64,000 nucleotides of DNA from Neckera pumila (taxonomy: Eukaryota; Streptophyta; Bryopsida; Hypnales; Neckeraceae), in assembly GCA_963969595.1 (NCBI GenBank), contig OZ018417.1:10170501-10234500 (forward strand), in the 5' to 3' direction. The position numbers were made by a program, and so were the translations under genes. The notes beneath the pieces were generated by a model. It was not told the DNA's origin. It ran no database searches and saw nothing but the letters and a program-made list of their open reading frames with translations. Of this stretch, positions 21,214 through 32,371 are shown piece by piece; position 1 is the first letter of the stretch; every line of letters begins with the position of its first letter.

Positions 21214-22644
21214 ATGAGCAGCCATGAGCACCAGCCTCGCACCCCAGCGAATCCATCCTGGATCTGGTCTGGCGTTCATGGCGCCTCAGGCATCGTCCAC
21301 CCCTTTCTCGCCCTTCGCGACGACCCCGACCAGCGCTACTCCGGCCTGGGAGACTATTTCGAGATCGATAGCGTAAAACCGCTCCTCGCGGGCTCCGGAG
21401 GCCTTCTCCTCATCAGACGGTCCCCACCACCCGACATTGACGCCCTCGGCGAAGCAGAAAGCAACGCACTTTGCATAGCAGCAGACCTCTTACGGAGCAT
21501 GGCAATAGCAGATGACCAATCGAACAATACCCCCGAAGATGACCAAGAGCAGGCGTCCCTCGAGATCAGCCAACGCTGGCAATCGCTTATGGTAGTCAAT
21601 CCTTCCACACACGAATCTCGGGTACTTCCACCAGCGAATTCCATGGATGTGGGTCTGGAGTTTTGGTCGTACAACGGAGTCCATGCCGACCTCTTGGTAG
21701 ATACGGAATCCCAGACCTACACGGTCACTCTCACATTCCCAGACTGTGTCTGCCTCTACACCTGCACTTCCAAGGCATGGCAATGTCGGAGGTTCATTCA
21801 GGGAGTCCCATGGGGACCTCACAACAGAGAGCTTTTGGAAAACCCCTGGATAATGCCGATCGCCAATGCCTACTTCAACGGCCGTCTCTTCTTTGCCGAA
21901 CTCGTCGTCGACGACTTGATCCCTACCATGAACCTCATCGAAATCGACGTCGAAGCTGGCTCCTGGAAGCTCCACAACTGGCGCTACTCTCTCCAGACAC
22001 AGTGCATGATCACGGAGTTTGTGGACACTCCGTTTCGTCGTATGCGTGGATTGACTGATCACGGAATGCATGACCAAGCTCTCCACATTCGAACTGTGGC
22101 ATCCCGTCGCCGTGGTCGGGCGCTTAAGGATTTCCAGATCGTGGAGTGCATGGGGGAGCTCTACGCCGTCCTTCCGATGAGCTTGATTGAGTATTTGCCC
22201 ATGAGCTTGCGGAGTCAGAGGACTCTGACTGAGGTTGTGCATGAGTATGTCAACTTTGGTATGGAATTCATGCCGCTGCAGTTCCTGATTGTGAACATGC
22301 GTGGAGACGGGTTTGTGCATGGGGTGCTTCGGATTGTGGTGCCGGAGGATGTGAGCAGTGCAGTTGGAAGCCGAATATCCCCTATCGATGATAATAAGAA
22401 AAGAAAGGACTTTTTAATGACCCTGTTGAAGATGGAACCGAGAGTTGACGGGATACTTTGGGATTTCAGTTGCGTGGCGGAGGGGAGTGTGATCTGGGTG
22501 GTGATGCTGGATTATGTGCTGCAGTATGATGTGGTGACGGGGGTATCGAAGACGGAGATTATTTTGACCTATAGATCGCCGGAGACGTCGCTGGAGCATG
22601 GATTGAACAGCATTCCTTACAGGCCGAGTGACATGAAGCCATAG
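21214..22644 (+). CDS. Intronless F-box-associated-like protein, 476 residues
   Basis: A long single-exon frame with a good start context (ACCATGA), GC-rich at the 5' end and falling toward the 3' end. The N-terminus is hydrophilic. At about residues 60-70 AGSGGLLLIRR and at about 127-142 LMVVNPSTHESRVLPP recall the blades of plant F-box/kelch and F-box-associated proteins, which typically read GGLLLF then NPxTxxxRxLPP. The rest is rich in short beta strands (for example RGDGFVHGVLRIVV and GSVIWVVMLDYVLQYD), fitting a beta-propeller. No F-box (about 45 residues, usually N-terminal) is visible, so it may not join an SCF ligase. No transmembrane segment or signal peptide is evident. The frame is certain; the family is a recollection of style, not a domain hit. 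Confidence 0.8.
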   Translation: MSSHEHQPRTPANPSWIWSGVHGASGIVHPFLALRDDPDQRYSGLGDYFEIDSVKPLLAGSGGLLLIRRSPPPDIDALGEAESNALCIAADLLRSMAIADDQSNNTPEDDQEQASLEISQRWQSLMVVNPSTHESRVLPPANSMDVGLEFWSYNGVHADLLVDTESQTYTVTLTFPDCVCLYTCTSKAWQCRRFIQGVPWGPHNRELLENPWIMPIANAYFNGRLFFAELVVDDLIPTMNLIEIDVEAGSWKLHNWRYSLQTQCMITEFVDTPFRRMRGLTDHGMHDQALHIRTVASRRRGRALKDFQIVECMGELYAVLPMSLIEYLPMSLRSQRTLTEVVHEYVNFGMEFMPLQFLIVNMRGDGFVHGVLRIVVPEDVSSAVGSRISPIDDNKKRKDFLMTLLKMEPRVDGILWDFSCVAEGSVIWVVMLDYVLQYDVVTGVSKTEIILTYRSPETSLEHGLNSIPYRPSDMKP

Positions 22645-24444
22645 CTAGTACGGAGGTCTAGATGGCCTTGCATCAAGCTAGTACATTTCATCAATCTAGC
22701 TTGCATTGCTAACCCGGTCGGTTACTTGTGTATTCTTGAGAATGTATGTCTGTTCGTTTGCAATGCCGGTAGTTTAGATGGGAGTCGAGACTGTATTCCT
22801 GGCCTATTCGATCGCAACATTGGGATAGTTGAGAGTTGAGACTTTACGTACTGTTTATTTGCAACATTGTATTACTTCAATTGAATGTATTACAGCTCAT
22901 TTGTATTGTAGTAATGTTCGTAGTTTCGATGCCTCAGAGAGTTCAACGGACATTTCGTTATAAAAGGGCAATATTCCACAAACTTGGCGCTTTCAGGTTT
23001 AGAACATCAGTTCTAAAATGTAAGCCGGTCCTAGCTTTAGACCATGAGGCCTGAAATCTATACAAGTCCTAGGTAATGAATGGAAAAATGGCGGAAGAAC
23101 ACAGCCATTTAACGAAATATCCGTTGCTGAGAATGAACTGCTGTTCGTTCGCATGTTCTAAGTTCAGATGATCGAGAGGGTCATAGTTAATTGTATGTCT
23201 TAGTATTGATCATGTCGTCGGATCTTGCAGGCATTGGGAGTTGCGAGCAATCCATGTGTCTGTTTTAAATCGTTGAAGGATGGTGTTTTCAAGCTAAGAT
23301 AGTGAATGTGATATGATGGCATGATGGATTATGCAGGGATTGAATCCAGTTTGTTTAATCTTTCTATGAAGATTGCTAATTGTTAGATTGGAGAACTGAT
23401 TTTAATTTGTGTGCAAGGCCCTTGCAAGCAGTTTGGTCTGTTTGTAAAAGTCGTGGATGTTGTAAGTCAATCTTTTTCAATCCACCTTGGTTGTGGCAAT
23501 GCGGACTTTGAGTATGAAATTGCTCAATCTCACTGCACATCGTGTTACTGCATTCGTGAATGCGTTCCAAATTCTCATTAGTTGGCATGCATATGTACAA
23601 GTTCCTTAAATTGTGACGTTCATTTGAACATTGGGCTGGTCTACCTTAGACCTTAGAGCCTCCGCACCACATGACCAGAAACAGAAACATGGACAGAATT
23701 TTCAAGTGAAGGGTGTCGGACCTCATGATTCTGTTCCAGTGCATTTTGGAATAAAATGAAATGGAATTTTTCGCATACTAAAAAGAAAAGAGGAGGAAAA
23801 AACTTTACATTAAGAGGCGCAGCTAAAATATTGAACCAGGTACAAGCTCTCTTTCATCGATCAAGAAGAAGCTATGTTGTTTTCATGCTTCCGTAGAGCC
23901 TTGTATACTGGATTTGCAGTATACCGACCTTGTATACCGGCGGACTTGGCAGAAAAGGTTCTATAACCTCTAATCTTTAATTCTCCTTAGATCAACAGAA
24001 GATCATTGATTTAGACATTCGTAATTGAGTAGGAACAAAATGGCATTACCTGATAACGCTCTTGAGCCTCGAGCATTACATATGAAGAATTCATCACGAA
24101 TTCACTAGTTAAGTGAAATCTGGTTAATTGTAAGTAATTGTAAGTAATGTACAAATAGATTTAGCAGAAATCGTCAATTTAGCACTTGAGGTTCAGTGCT
24201 TCCGGCTTGGTGGAAATGATATCATAGAAGTGGCATCTTCATCATTCATTTTTGTTGAGCATCTGTGGTTGTTTGCCAAATCAAGCAGTCATTACAAAAA
24301 ATCTGGCCCCTGCAAAGGACCGCAAACTTTTCATATTCGGCACTCCATGGTGCAAATACAGAAAAAAATTTAAAGAAGTTAAAATATATGTACATAATAT
24401 TTTCTTAAATAAAAAATAAAAAATAAAAAATAATGATTATCTAT
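22645..24444. other. 3' region of the F-box-like gene, then empty spacer
   Basis: The first few hundred bases are probably 3' untranslated sequence. Further on there are only short frames and no transposon ends that I can identify. Confidence 0.4.
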
Positions 24445-24946
24445 GGGATATGTAAATGGGATATGTAAATGGGATTGAGTAGGAGCTCCACCTCTCAAAG
24501 TTAATTGAAAAAAATAAATTGTATTAAAAGCAGAATTTTGGGCCTCATTTAGGCATAGTAAAAAAACTTTGGACTAGAAAAAGTTGGATAAACAAGCTAA
24601 ATTTCATAACCAAAAAACCTCTTGTGATTTCAAGTCTCCAATGAAAAGTTATGGACAAAATTCAGACCGGATGTTTGAAAATGTCAAAGAAAATGTCCAA
24701 AAAATGTTCCTTCAAACATCCGGTCTGAATTTTGTCCATAACTTTTCATTGGAGACTTGAAATCACAAAAAGACTTTTGTTTATGAAACTTAGCTTGTTT
24801 ATCCAACTTATACTAGTTCAAAGTTTTTTCAAAAAAGTTGTTTTACTATGCCTAAATGAGGCCCAAAATTCTACTTTTAATATAGTTTCTTTTTCTCATA
24901 TAACTATGAGTGGTGGAGCTCCTATTCATCCTAATTTACATATCCC
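24445..24946. repeat. Large inverted repeat (foldback), arms about 235 bp, loop about 30
   Basis: Left arm about 24445-24679 and right arm about 24711-24946 are complementary almost throughout. Inner ends are ATTCAGACCGGATGTTTGAA and TTCAAACATCCGGTCTGAAT, which are exact complements; outer words are GGGATATGTAAAT and TTTACATATCCC. A related half copy lies at about 48470-48850, and the outer element around 49280-52490 has the same arms. Transcripts would fold into a long hairpin. A 101-codon frame (24732-25037) in the right arm is incidental. Confidence 0.75.
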
Positions 24947-25782
24947 ACATACATTGCTTGCCCTACTAGTACAATCTCACTTGTATAAAGAGGTTCCTAT
25001 TTTCATCTCTAAACACACAAATTCAAAAGCCACTTAAATTGATTTAAGTGGATTCGATTGGATAATTGGCTTTACTGGATAATTTAATTTTTAATTTTCA
25101 ATTAAAAACCTTGTTTCATATTGGCCTTTTTCTATCATCTAACTATGTACTTCTAACAATTTTTATAGGAGACCTACCTATGTTTTAATAGACTGGATGG
25201 TCACTCTGGAGTAGCCCTCCAGAGGCTCCAGAATTCTTCTAATGAATTGGAGTCTTGCTAAATTGAGTAGAACCCCTTTTTCACTCGCATTGATTTGATC
25301 ATTTGCAATTTTGTACCAAACCAAAGGACATAATATTAGAAAAGTGAAACAAATCATGCACAAAAATTCAACAGAAATGAATTAGCATGGAAATGAGGGG
25401 CTTTGTCTGATGTTAAATATGAGCTCAAAATTTTTGGTGGTAAAAACAAGGAATATATTATGAATATGAGTTAAAGATTTTTGGTGATAAAAACAAGGAA
25501 TATGTTTTGAGAGGCTGCACTTAGACCAATGAGTGACATTAATTTAAATAAGTATTGATTATGCAAGATGTACACAATTAGAACTTGAGAGCATGTAAGT
25601 GCCTAGGTTTGATTTTGGAATACCAACAGACAACACTTTGAAAATTCATAACTTATTCATATAGTATCCACATAAGCCATACTAAAGTGTCATAAAATTT
25701 GCTTTCACTTGGCTTAGAAATGGGTGGGAGATTGGTGCAACTGGAAGGGTCCAACAGTCCAATAGATGGCAGAATTGGGTGA
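24947..25782. other. No gene seen
   Basis: AT-rich spacer. A faint copy of the 10294-type repeat (TTTGAAAATTCATAA) is present near 25640. Confidence 0.4.
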
Positions 25783-27825
25783 TTAACCCCTAAAGGATCA
25801 TGACTATATTTCACCAAAAATACTCCCAAATTGCCATTTCTAATACAAGTACCAAATATTGGAAATATAAAAAAATTTGGATATATGTAACCACAGAATC
25901 TTGTAGTATGTTGATTGAAAATATGTAGAAAAAATTCAAAAAAATTCCACCGTATGGATTGCAAGATATGAGCATTTGAACTCACATAAATATTTCTTTT
26001 AGCCTTGCAAAAACCCGGGCAATTGCACTTCAAATGCTCACATTTGGATGGAAAGATGTCCAAAATGGTGTCCAAAATGCTTTTTTGGTTTTTTTGTTCA
26101 AGTCGAGTTGATTATATGCTTGAAAATTTTCAGATCATTTAGAATTGTATAACATATAGGAAAAAAATAATAAATAGAAAGAAATAGAGAATGGTACACA
26201 ATATAGAATTGTTAACAATTTATTTATGGAATTGAAAAATTGCAATCCCAATGGTTGCAATGATGTAGTAAACAACCTATATCTTATTGTTTTATTTTTT
26301 TCAAAAAATATTGAGAATTGAATAAAATAAAGGACTTCAAAATTTATATTAGAGTAGAGAATCTATAATTGCCCAGCAAACTAAAGCTCCTTATAACTTT
26401 TGACTCATTGACCAAAATGGAATGATTCAAAGCTTTCCACGTACATATAACTCAAAAAAAAAATTCAAATATGTGTTTTTGAAAAAAAGGTGAATGCACA
26501 AAACACTTGTACTATTTGTTGTGTTTTCACACCCTCATTTTTTGTTTTTGGGGGCCATAAGTTTTGTGTTTTAGCTCCAAATGACTCAAAATTTATAGCA
26601 GAGCTATTCGTAACCATTATACACCGTACATGATTATACACCGTAATTTTCAAAAATAATTTACTATTCTTAAGCAGCCCCAATGATTTCTCACAATGGG
26701 TGATTTAGAATTTTTTTGCACTTTTTTTAATCCAAAAAAACAAATTTTGAGCTGAAATTTGGAGAGAATGGTCTTCTAGTAGACTCATAGCTACTATCCA
26801 AAGGGTTTTTAAAAATAATTATTTTTATGTGGTGTACAAGTCCACAAAGAGAACTGCTTTCCGCATTTTTTTTCAAAGGTATGAAACATTGTTTTGGTGC
26901 TTTTTTTGGTCAAAATCCATCACCAAAAAGTTTTCTCAAGTGGAAAATTTTTACTTTCTAGGGATTTTTTTTAAGAAAATCCTATTTTTTACAAATTAAA
27001 ATGTCAAAAGTGGTATTTTCATCACTAAAATTTTGGACATAGAATTCATCCTAAAACCGGTGAAGAAAATACCACTTTTGACATTTTAATTTGTAAAAAA
27101 TAGGATGTTTTGTTTTTTTTAAATATAAAATTTTTTCATTTGAGAAAACTTTTTGGTGATGGATTTTGAACCAAAAAGAGCACCAAAATAATGTTTCATA
27201 CCTTTGAAAAAAAATGCAGAAAGGAGCTCTCTTTGTGGACTTGTATACCACATAAAAATAAATATTTTTAAAGATCCTCTAGACAATAGGTATAAGTCTA
27301 CTAGAAGACCATTCTCTCCAAACTTCAAATTTCAGCTAAAAATTCATTTTTTTGGGTTAAAAAAAGCACAAAAAAACCCTAAACCACCCATTGTGAGAAA
27401 TTATTGGGGTTTAGAAATAGTAAATTAATTTTGAAAATTATAAAAAAATTAGGCATGGTGAATAACGATTATAAGTAGCTTTACAATAAATCTTGAGTCA
27501 TTTAGAGCTAAAAGACAAAAGTTATGACCAAAACAAAAATAAAAAACGAGGGTGTGACAAAACACTTTAAGTGTTTTGTGCATTCACCCAAAAGTGATTT
27601 TTTCTAATTTCCCCAAACTGCCCATTTACAAAAAGAAAATAACATATCAGGCCATAATTGTTGACTTGTATTTCCAAATGTCATGAAATTAAGTGCATAT
27701 GAAAGATATTCCTTGTCTCCATCTTCAATTAAAATTTCAGCCTAAAATATAGAAATCTCCAATCACATGACCTGCCCAAAATTTCTCTATTGCCAAAAAA
27801 TGTATGCTGGTCCTTTAAGGGTTAT
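25783..27825 (-). mobile_element. TTAA-family A element split by a foldback insertion
   Basis: Left end TTAACCCCTAAAGGATCATG (TTAA at 25783-25786). The other end is GGTCCTTTAAGGGTTAT at about 27809-27825. Without the 1.1-kb insert at 26489-27588 it is about 940 bp, the normal family length. Internal landmarks in order: ACTGCC-type block, GGATCTTGTAGTATG-like block, CATAACTTTTGACTCATTGA, then AAACTGCCC and CATGAAATT after the insert. The right flank reads TTAT rather than TTAA, so one flank has mutated or the target was not exact. It is non-coding. Confidence 0.75.
26489..27588. mobile_element. 1.1-kb foldback element nested in family A
   Basis: Ends are GGTGAATGCACAAAACACTT and AAGTGTTTTGTGCATTCACC, which are exact complements over 20 bases. 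The arms stay complementary for about 520 bp each to an unpaired loop of about 35 bases near 27025-27060 (inner stem GTGGTATTTTCATCAC and GTGAAGAAAATACCAC, one mismatch). It contains no coding region. It splits the family A copy cleanly, so it inserted later. No clear target duplication was found. Confidence 0.8.
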
Positions 27826-29215
27826 CAACATTGGGTTGATTGACTCTATGGTCAAAAAGATGTATCTCAATAGATTTGATTCTTAAAGTCAGCTCATGAT
27901 CTTTCCACATCTCTCTAACTTAGGTGGGTACCTGCAAAACCACTATTTTTTTGCTATTGTGTCTAGTTATTTAATATTATTAGACTGGTCAAATTTTATA
28001 TTTTCTTGTTGGCAAGTGAAAAGAGGTTCAGTTATTGCACCAAGGAATGCAAAATTTTGATACTATATGTAAAAGTTATGAAGGAACAAAATTAACTACT
28101 TAACCATGTAGAGCTCCGATGTCCAATTTTTGGAGATTTATATTCTTGTTTCTCACTAGTTGTTAATTGGATGAAAGTCATCCTAATTTGTGGAGAGACT
28201 TTAGCAAATTCTTGTCTAATCTATTGATTGGATTTGGTGTCATTAGAGTACATATTTTTCTAAATTACAAATGTATGTAAAGTGGTTGGCCAAGCCAAAA
28301 TTGCATTGACTCGAATTCAAAATTGTATTTGCAAAAATGAGGTCATAGATGTAAAGAACACAAAAATTTCAAAAAATCACCATGCCAAGAGAACCTCCTT
28401 TCAAATCCATTCCAATAAGTTTTACTCCAAAATTGATAATATTTTGCTTATAATTGAATTTTGAAGGAATTTAATTTTTTTTTCAAAATTCATAAAAAAA
28501 ATTGGTAATAGCATTGGTGATAGCATTGGTAAATTTAACCAAACAGATGGAATCTAAAATTTAAAACCTACAACTTTAATTTGTATAATACTTCCAAATT
28601 ATTTCTCCAAATAGTACTTTATAATGATTTTTCCCAAATTGTCAATTTTGGAAAAGACTCTGGAAGTTTAGAAGTTAATCTGGTTTTCAAATAGTTTCTT
28701 TCACTTTAGATATATAATTGATTTTGAAAATGTGAAGATGGGTGGTTTAGGATCAATTGCGCATTTAGAGGTGCCACTTAGCTTACATCTCCAAAAAAAA
28801 TCACTTTGAAAATGCTTAATTAGCATGTGCAAGACAAGAGGAGTGACAAATAATAACCATTAGAAAAAAAAATCAGCCTTTGAGGTCGTTGCTTCCCTTC
28901 ACAATGGAAATGTGAGTTCTCCCCAATAGAACTTACAGTCCCCATTAGAGAAAATTTCAGGCGTCCAGAAGGCTACTCCACAGCCCTTTGAAATATTCTG
29001 CAATTTGATTTTTTGGGGCTGAAAATTTCATTTTCCCCCTATTTTTGTGCAATTGAAATTGCAGTGACAATGGCACAAGAATCCAATTTTACCAGTTACA
29101 AATTTATTAAAAATAATATTAATAATAATATATATATCTTAAAAAATATTAAAAGAAAGAAAAACGCAAAATCCGATTGTTTTTGGTTGACTATTCATCA
29201 GGGGACTTATTCAAA
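27826..29215. other. No gene seen
   Basis: AT-rich spacer. Short frames are unrecognised. Confidence 0.4.
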
Positions 29216-29252
29216 TTGACATGCCAAGCTTGGAAATAGCTTGGCATGTCAA
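29216..29252. repeat. Perfect 15-bp hairpin
   Basis: TTGACATGCCAAGCT (29216-29230), loop TGGAAAT, then AGCTTGGCATGTCAA (29238-29252). The stem is perfect. It may be a transposon end or a chance palindrome. Confidence 0.6.
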
Positions 29253-29522
29253 TATGGAGCAGCCCTTCAAAGGGTTGATATTTTCTCTAATGTTTGGCCA
29301 CTATTCATGAATACTGGCTACAATAAAAGATGTTAAAAGAATATTAAATATTTAAAAATAATTAAAATATTAAAAATATTAAGAAAAAATTAAAATAATA
29401 CTTAAAAATAACTCAAGATGATGAGGATAATTTTAGCCACATCAAATTTGAAATTTTTTATTATTTCTAAATTTTATTATTGAACTATCCTATATAGATC
29501 AGGGCCTACAATTTGCTAGCCA

Positions 29523-29670
<148 letters not shown>

Positions 29671-29892
29671 TTTTTATTTTTTTTATTTTTTTTGTCTTTC
29701 TTTTTTCTTTTTTGGCCAATGTTCCCTACTGTCCGGAAACTCATAGCTTGCTTGAGGCCTCATTTTTCTTTTAATGGTCATGCTTCATTCATGCTCATCC
29801 AAGGATCAATGTTAGTTTACCTTCCATCTTCTACAAAGATATCCATCATTAATGAAATTGTAAAAACTTTTGACAAGGGCAAGGCTACACAG

Positions 29893-30480
29893 TACTACCT
29901 CCATCCCATAATAATATTGGTCTCTTTTGTTTTTTTCATTTGTCCTAAAATTACTAGTTTTCTTTAGCAATGTAATTATTTCAAACTTGATTTTAGAGTT
30001 GAAGATGATTTCTTTTGTTTTTAACATATTCTTATGAAATGAAGCACAAGAATTCTAGTTTTTATTCACTTTATAAATAAAAAAATTCTAAAAGTTGATT
30101 TTTGTTTATAGCAATTTAAAATTGACTAGATCAATAAATTAAAGATCTTGAAATTTTTATTGAATTTATTGAATTACAAGTTGTTCTTGTGCAATTTAAA
30201 TACGAGAAGGCAATAAGGTAGTTGCACAAGAAGTCTTCTTTTTCTATAAAGTCTATCTTTATTTACATGTGGCACTTTGTACCTATTGCAACCTCCTACT
30301 TTTTTGATCTTTTCCAAGTTGCAATTTATAGCCATTTCTACTTGTTATACACTTAAAAGATAGGCATTGTACTATAGATAAAATCATTTGATTGTAATAT
30401 GCATTAAAAAATCATTGGCAAATCCTTAACACTTTCATTACTACAAAAAAAGACTAATATTATGGGATGGAAAGAATATA
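29893..30480. mobile_element. Mariner/Stowaway-type element, about 590 bp
   Basis: The left end, after a TA, is CTACCTCCATCCCATAATAA and then TATTGGTCTCTTTTG. The right end reads AAAAAAAGACTAATATTATG and then GGATGGAAAG before AATATA. The two are complementary over about 30 bp with a few gaps. CTCCATCCCA-type termini at TA sites are the mark of plant mariner-like MITEs. No transposase frame is present. Confidence 0.65.
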
Positions 30481-32047
30481 AGCACACCTATACAAATGTA
30501 GATATATAAGGTCTTATTCTAGTCTAAATTAACTTGCTTCCATAAACTAATATTCTTGTTTAACAACCATAAACTAGGTACCACATAAAGGAGATTGCTT
30601 GCTCCTTCACATCCTCTCTACAATCTACAAGTAACAAGCCAAACCATTACAATTAGAACAAACTTACATCTATACAATTTACCCCAAAAGCTTTGAATCA
30701 TGCAAAGACAAATTGCAAACCAATGAGGGTAATTGTTCAAGAATGGGATATGAATATAATATGCAAAATATATTAGAGGTCAAAGTTGAATCAAATTTCT
30801 AAAATTGTAAAGATATATTATAATATGCAGCTTAAAATAATAATTTAATGATGGCTCAAAAAATATTTCTAAATCATGGTCTGTAGATCATATCTATATA
30901 ATTAAATCAACTACTAGTAGTATACAATCTAATATTTCAATGGAATCTGAAGTTAAATTTTTTTTTTCTATACATATAGAAAAATCAATTATAGACTGAA
31001 TATTTGTGATTTATACAAGAATATTTTTCCTTTCAATTCAAAATGTTAAATTCTAATTAGAGTGATTTCTGAAGATTTTTATTTTACCTTTTTATTTGAG
31101 TCATTTTTTGACATGACTAATCTCCTTTGAATTATAAAAGCAAAGTCTTTAGAATGTATACCATACAAATGCTAAAGAATTGAAACAAAAATCTTCAAAA
31201 AAACAATGGATGAAAAAATACATTTTTATATGATTGGAATATATTTGTATACATCTATCATTTAAAATTTGAATATTTGGTCCTTTAGGGGTTAGGTTTG
31301 AAGTTTTTTCTATTGGCAAATTCGTTATTGTAGAAGATCATTAGTGAATAGTATAAACTACAATTTTGCATTATTCTATAATTTCAAATTGATTGACCAT
31401 AGTTAATTAGAAGAATAAAGTTCCATTTCAATAAACTTTTCAATTTAGGGATTTTTCAAATTTTCAAATTAGAATAGAAACCAAGCTTAATAAATTTCAT
31501 TTTAGTGGTTGGGCTCAAATTCAAAAAATCATCATTATGGCTAAAATTGAGATGAAAAAGAAGGAGCTAAAAGTTGTCAGAATATATTATTAGATAATTA
31601 TTGAATTAAACATCTTTTTATATAGAAGTGTCAATAAATAATATTGCAAGAGGGAATTAAATAATATAATTTTGTATTTAGATTATACTTTCTACAATAT
31701 GATAATCAAAATTTGCAACTTAAAATCATGAATTTTTAGTACATGAAGGGTTAACTAGTGAAATTAGGGAAAATCCGGTTGCAACATGAAATCATCGAAA
31801 AAAACCAAGTGAAAAAATCTATAAATTTTTAATTTTAAGTAAAAAACACAGGAAATAACCGGCCTCGAAATTTGAAAAAATGGTTCAATATGGGAATAAT
31901 GGGAATAGGAGGGAATTAGCTTGTAAAATTTTAAAAACTGGCTTCGCGAACACTGGCTTCCCGAACACTGCACTGAAAGGATGCCCTTGTTTTCATTAGG
32001 GCTTAATAACATTGTGTGTGTGGAAACTGTTGCAAATCTTGTACCTT
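30481..32047. other. No gene seen; spacer before MurB
   Basis: AT-rich, with short unrecognised frames. A GGTCCTTTAGGGGTTAGG word near 31270 may be a family A end fragment. The last few hundred bases likely include the MurB promoter. Confidence 0.4.
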
Positions 32048-32056
32048 AAACCCTAA
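32048..32056 (+). promoter_or_regulatory. Telo-box AAACCCTAA upstream of MurB
   Basis: About 200 bases before the ATG. A reverse copy (TTAGGGTTT) lies at 32208-32216. The pair resembles promoters of constitutively expressed plant genes. It is positional evidence only. Confidence 0.35.
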
Positions 32057-32182
32057 TTGCTTAATACATTCAAACCTCTTTGAGTGACCTACCTACCTGG
32101 GGTCCAACACTATCGCTACGACATAGTTTGAATGTGTGAGAAATGTAAGATAGTTGCGGCTTGAAATTTCCTGTTTCTGTCA

Positions 32183-32371
32183 ATGAAGCAAGGGCTGGGC
32201 GAGGGTTTTAGGGTTTGCAGGGTTGAGTATGGCTTGAAATGCATAACTTGTTGCAGCAATGGCGATGGCTGTCTCGTCGATGAGCTTCGCCAGCGGAGTG
32301 CACCCCAACTATTGCAAATCTCATTCTTGGTCATGGGAAGGGCGAGCCCGGCATGCGAAATTCGATTTTGA
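32183..32371 (+). promoter_or_regulatory. Possible overlapping upstream ORF of MurB
   Basis: An ATG at 32183 opens a 62-codon frame that overlaps the MurB start (32259) in another frame and ends at 32371. If transcription starts upstream of 32183, this frame would compete with MurB initiation. If it starts later, the frame is irrelevant. The MurB ATG has the stronger context (GCAATGGCG). Confidence 0.3.

Noticed and set aside
21490..22320. 276-codon minus-strand frame
   Set aside because: It is the shadow of the plus-strand F-box-like gene in GC-rich DNA; its product is His-rich and without motifs.
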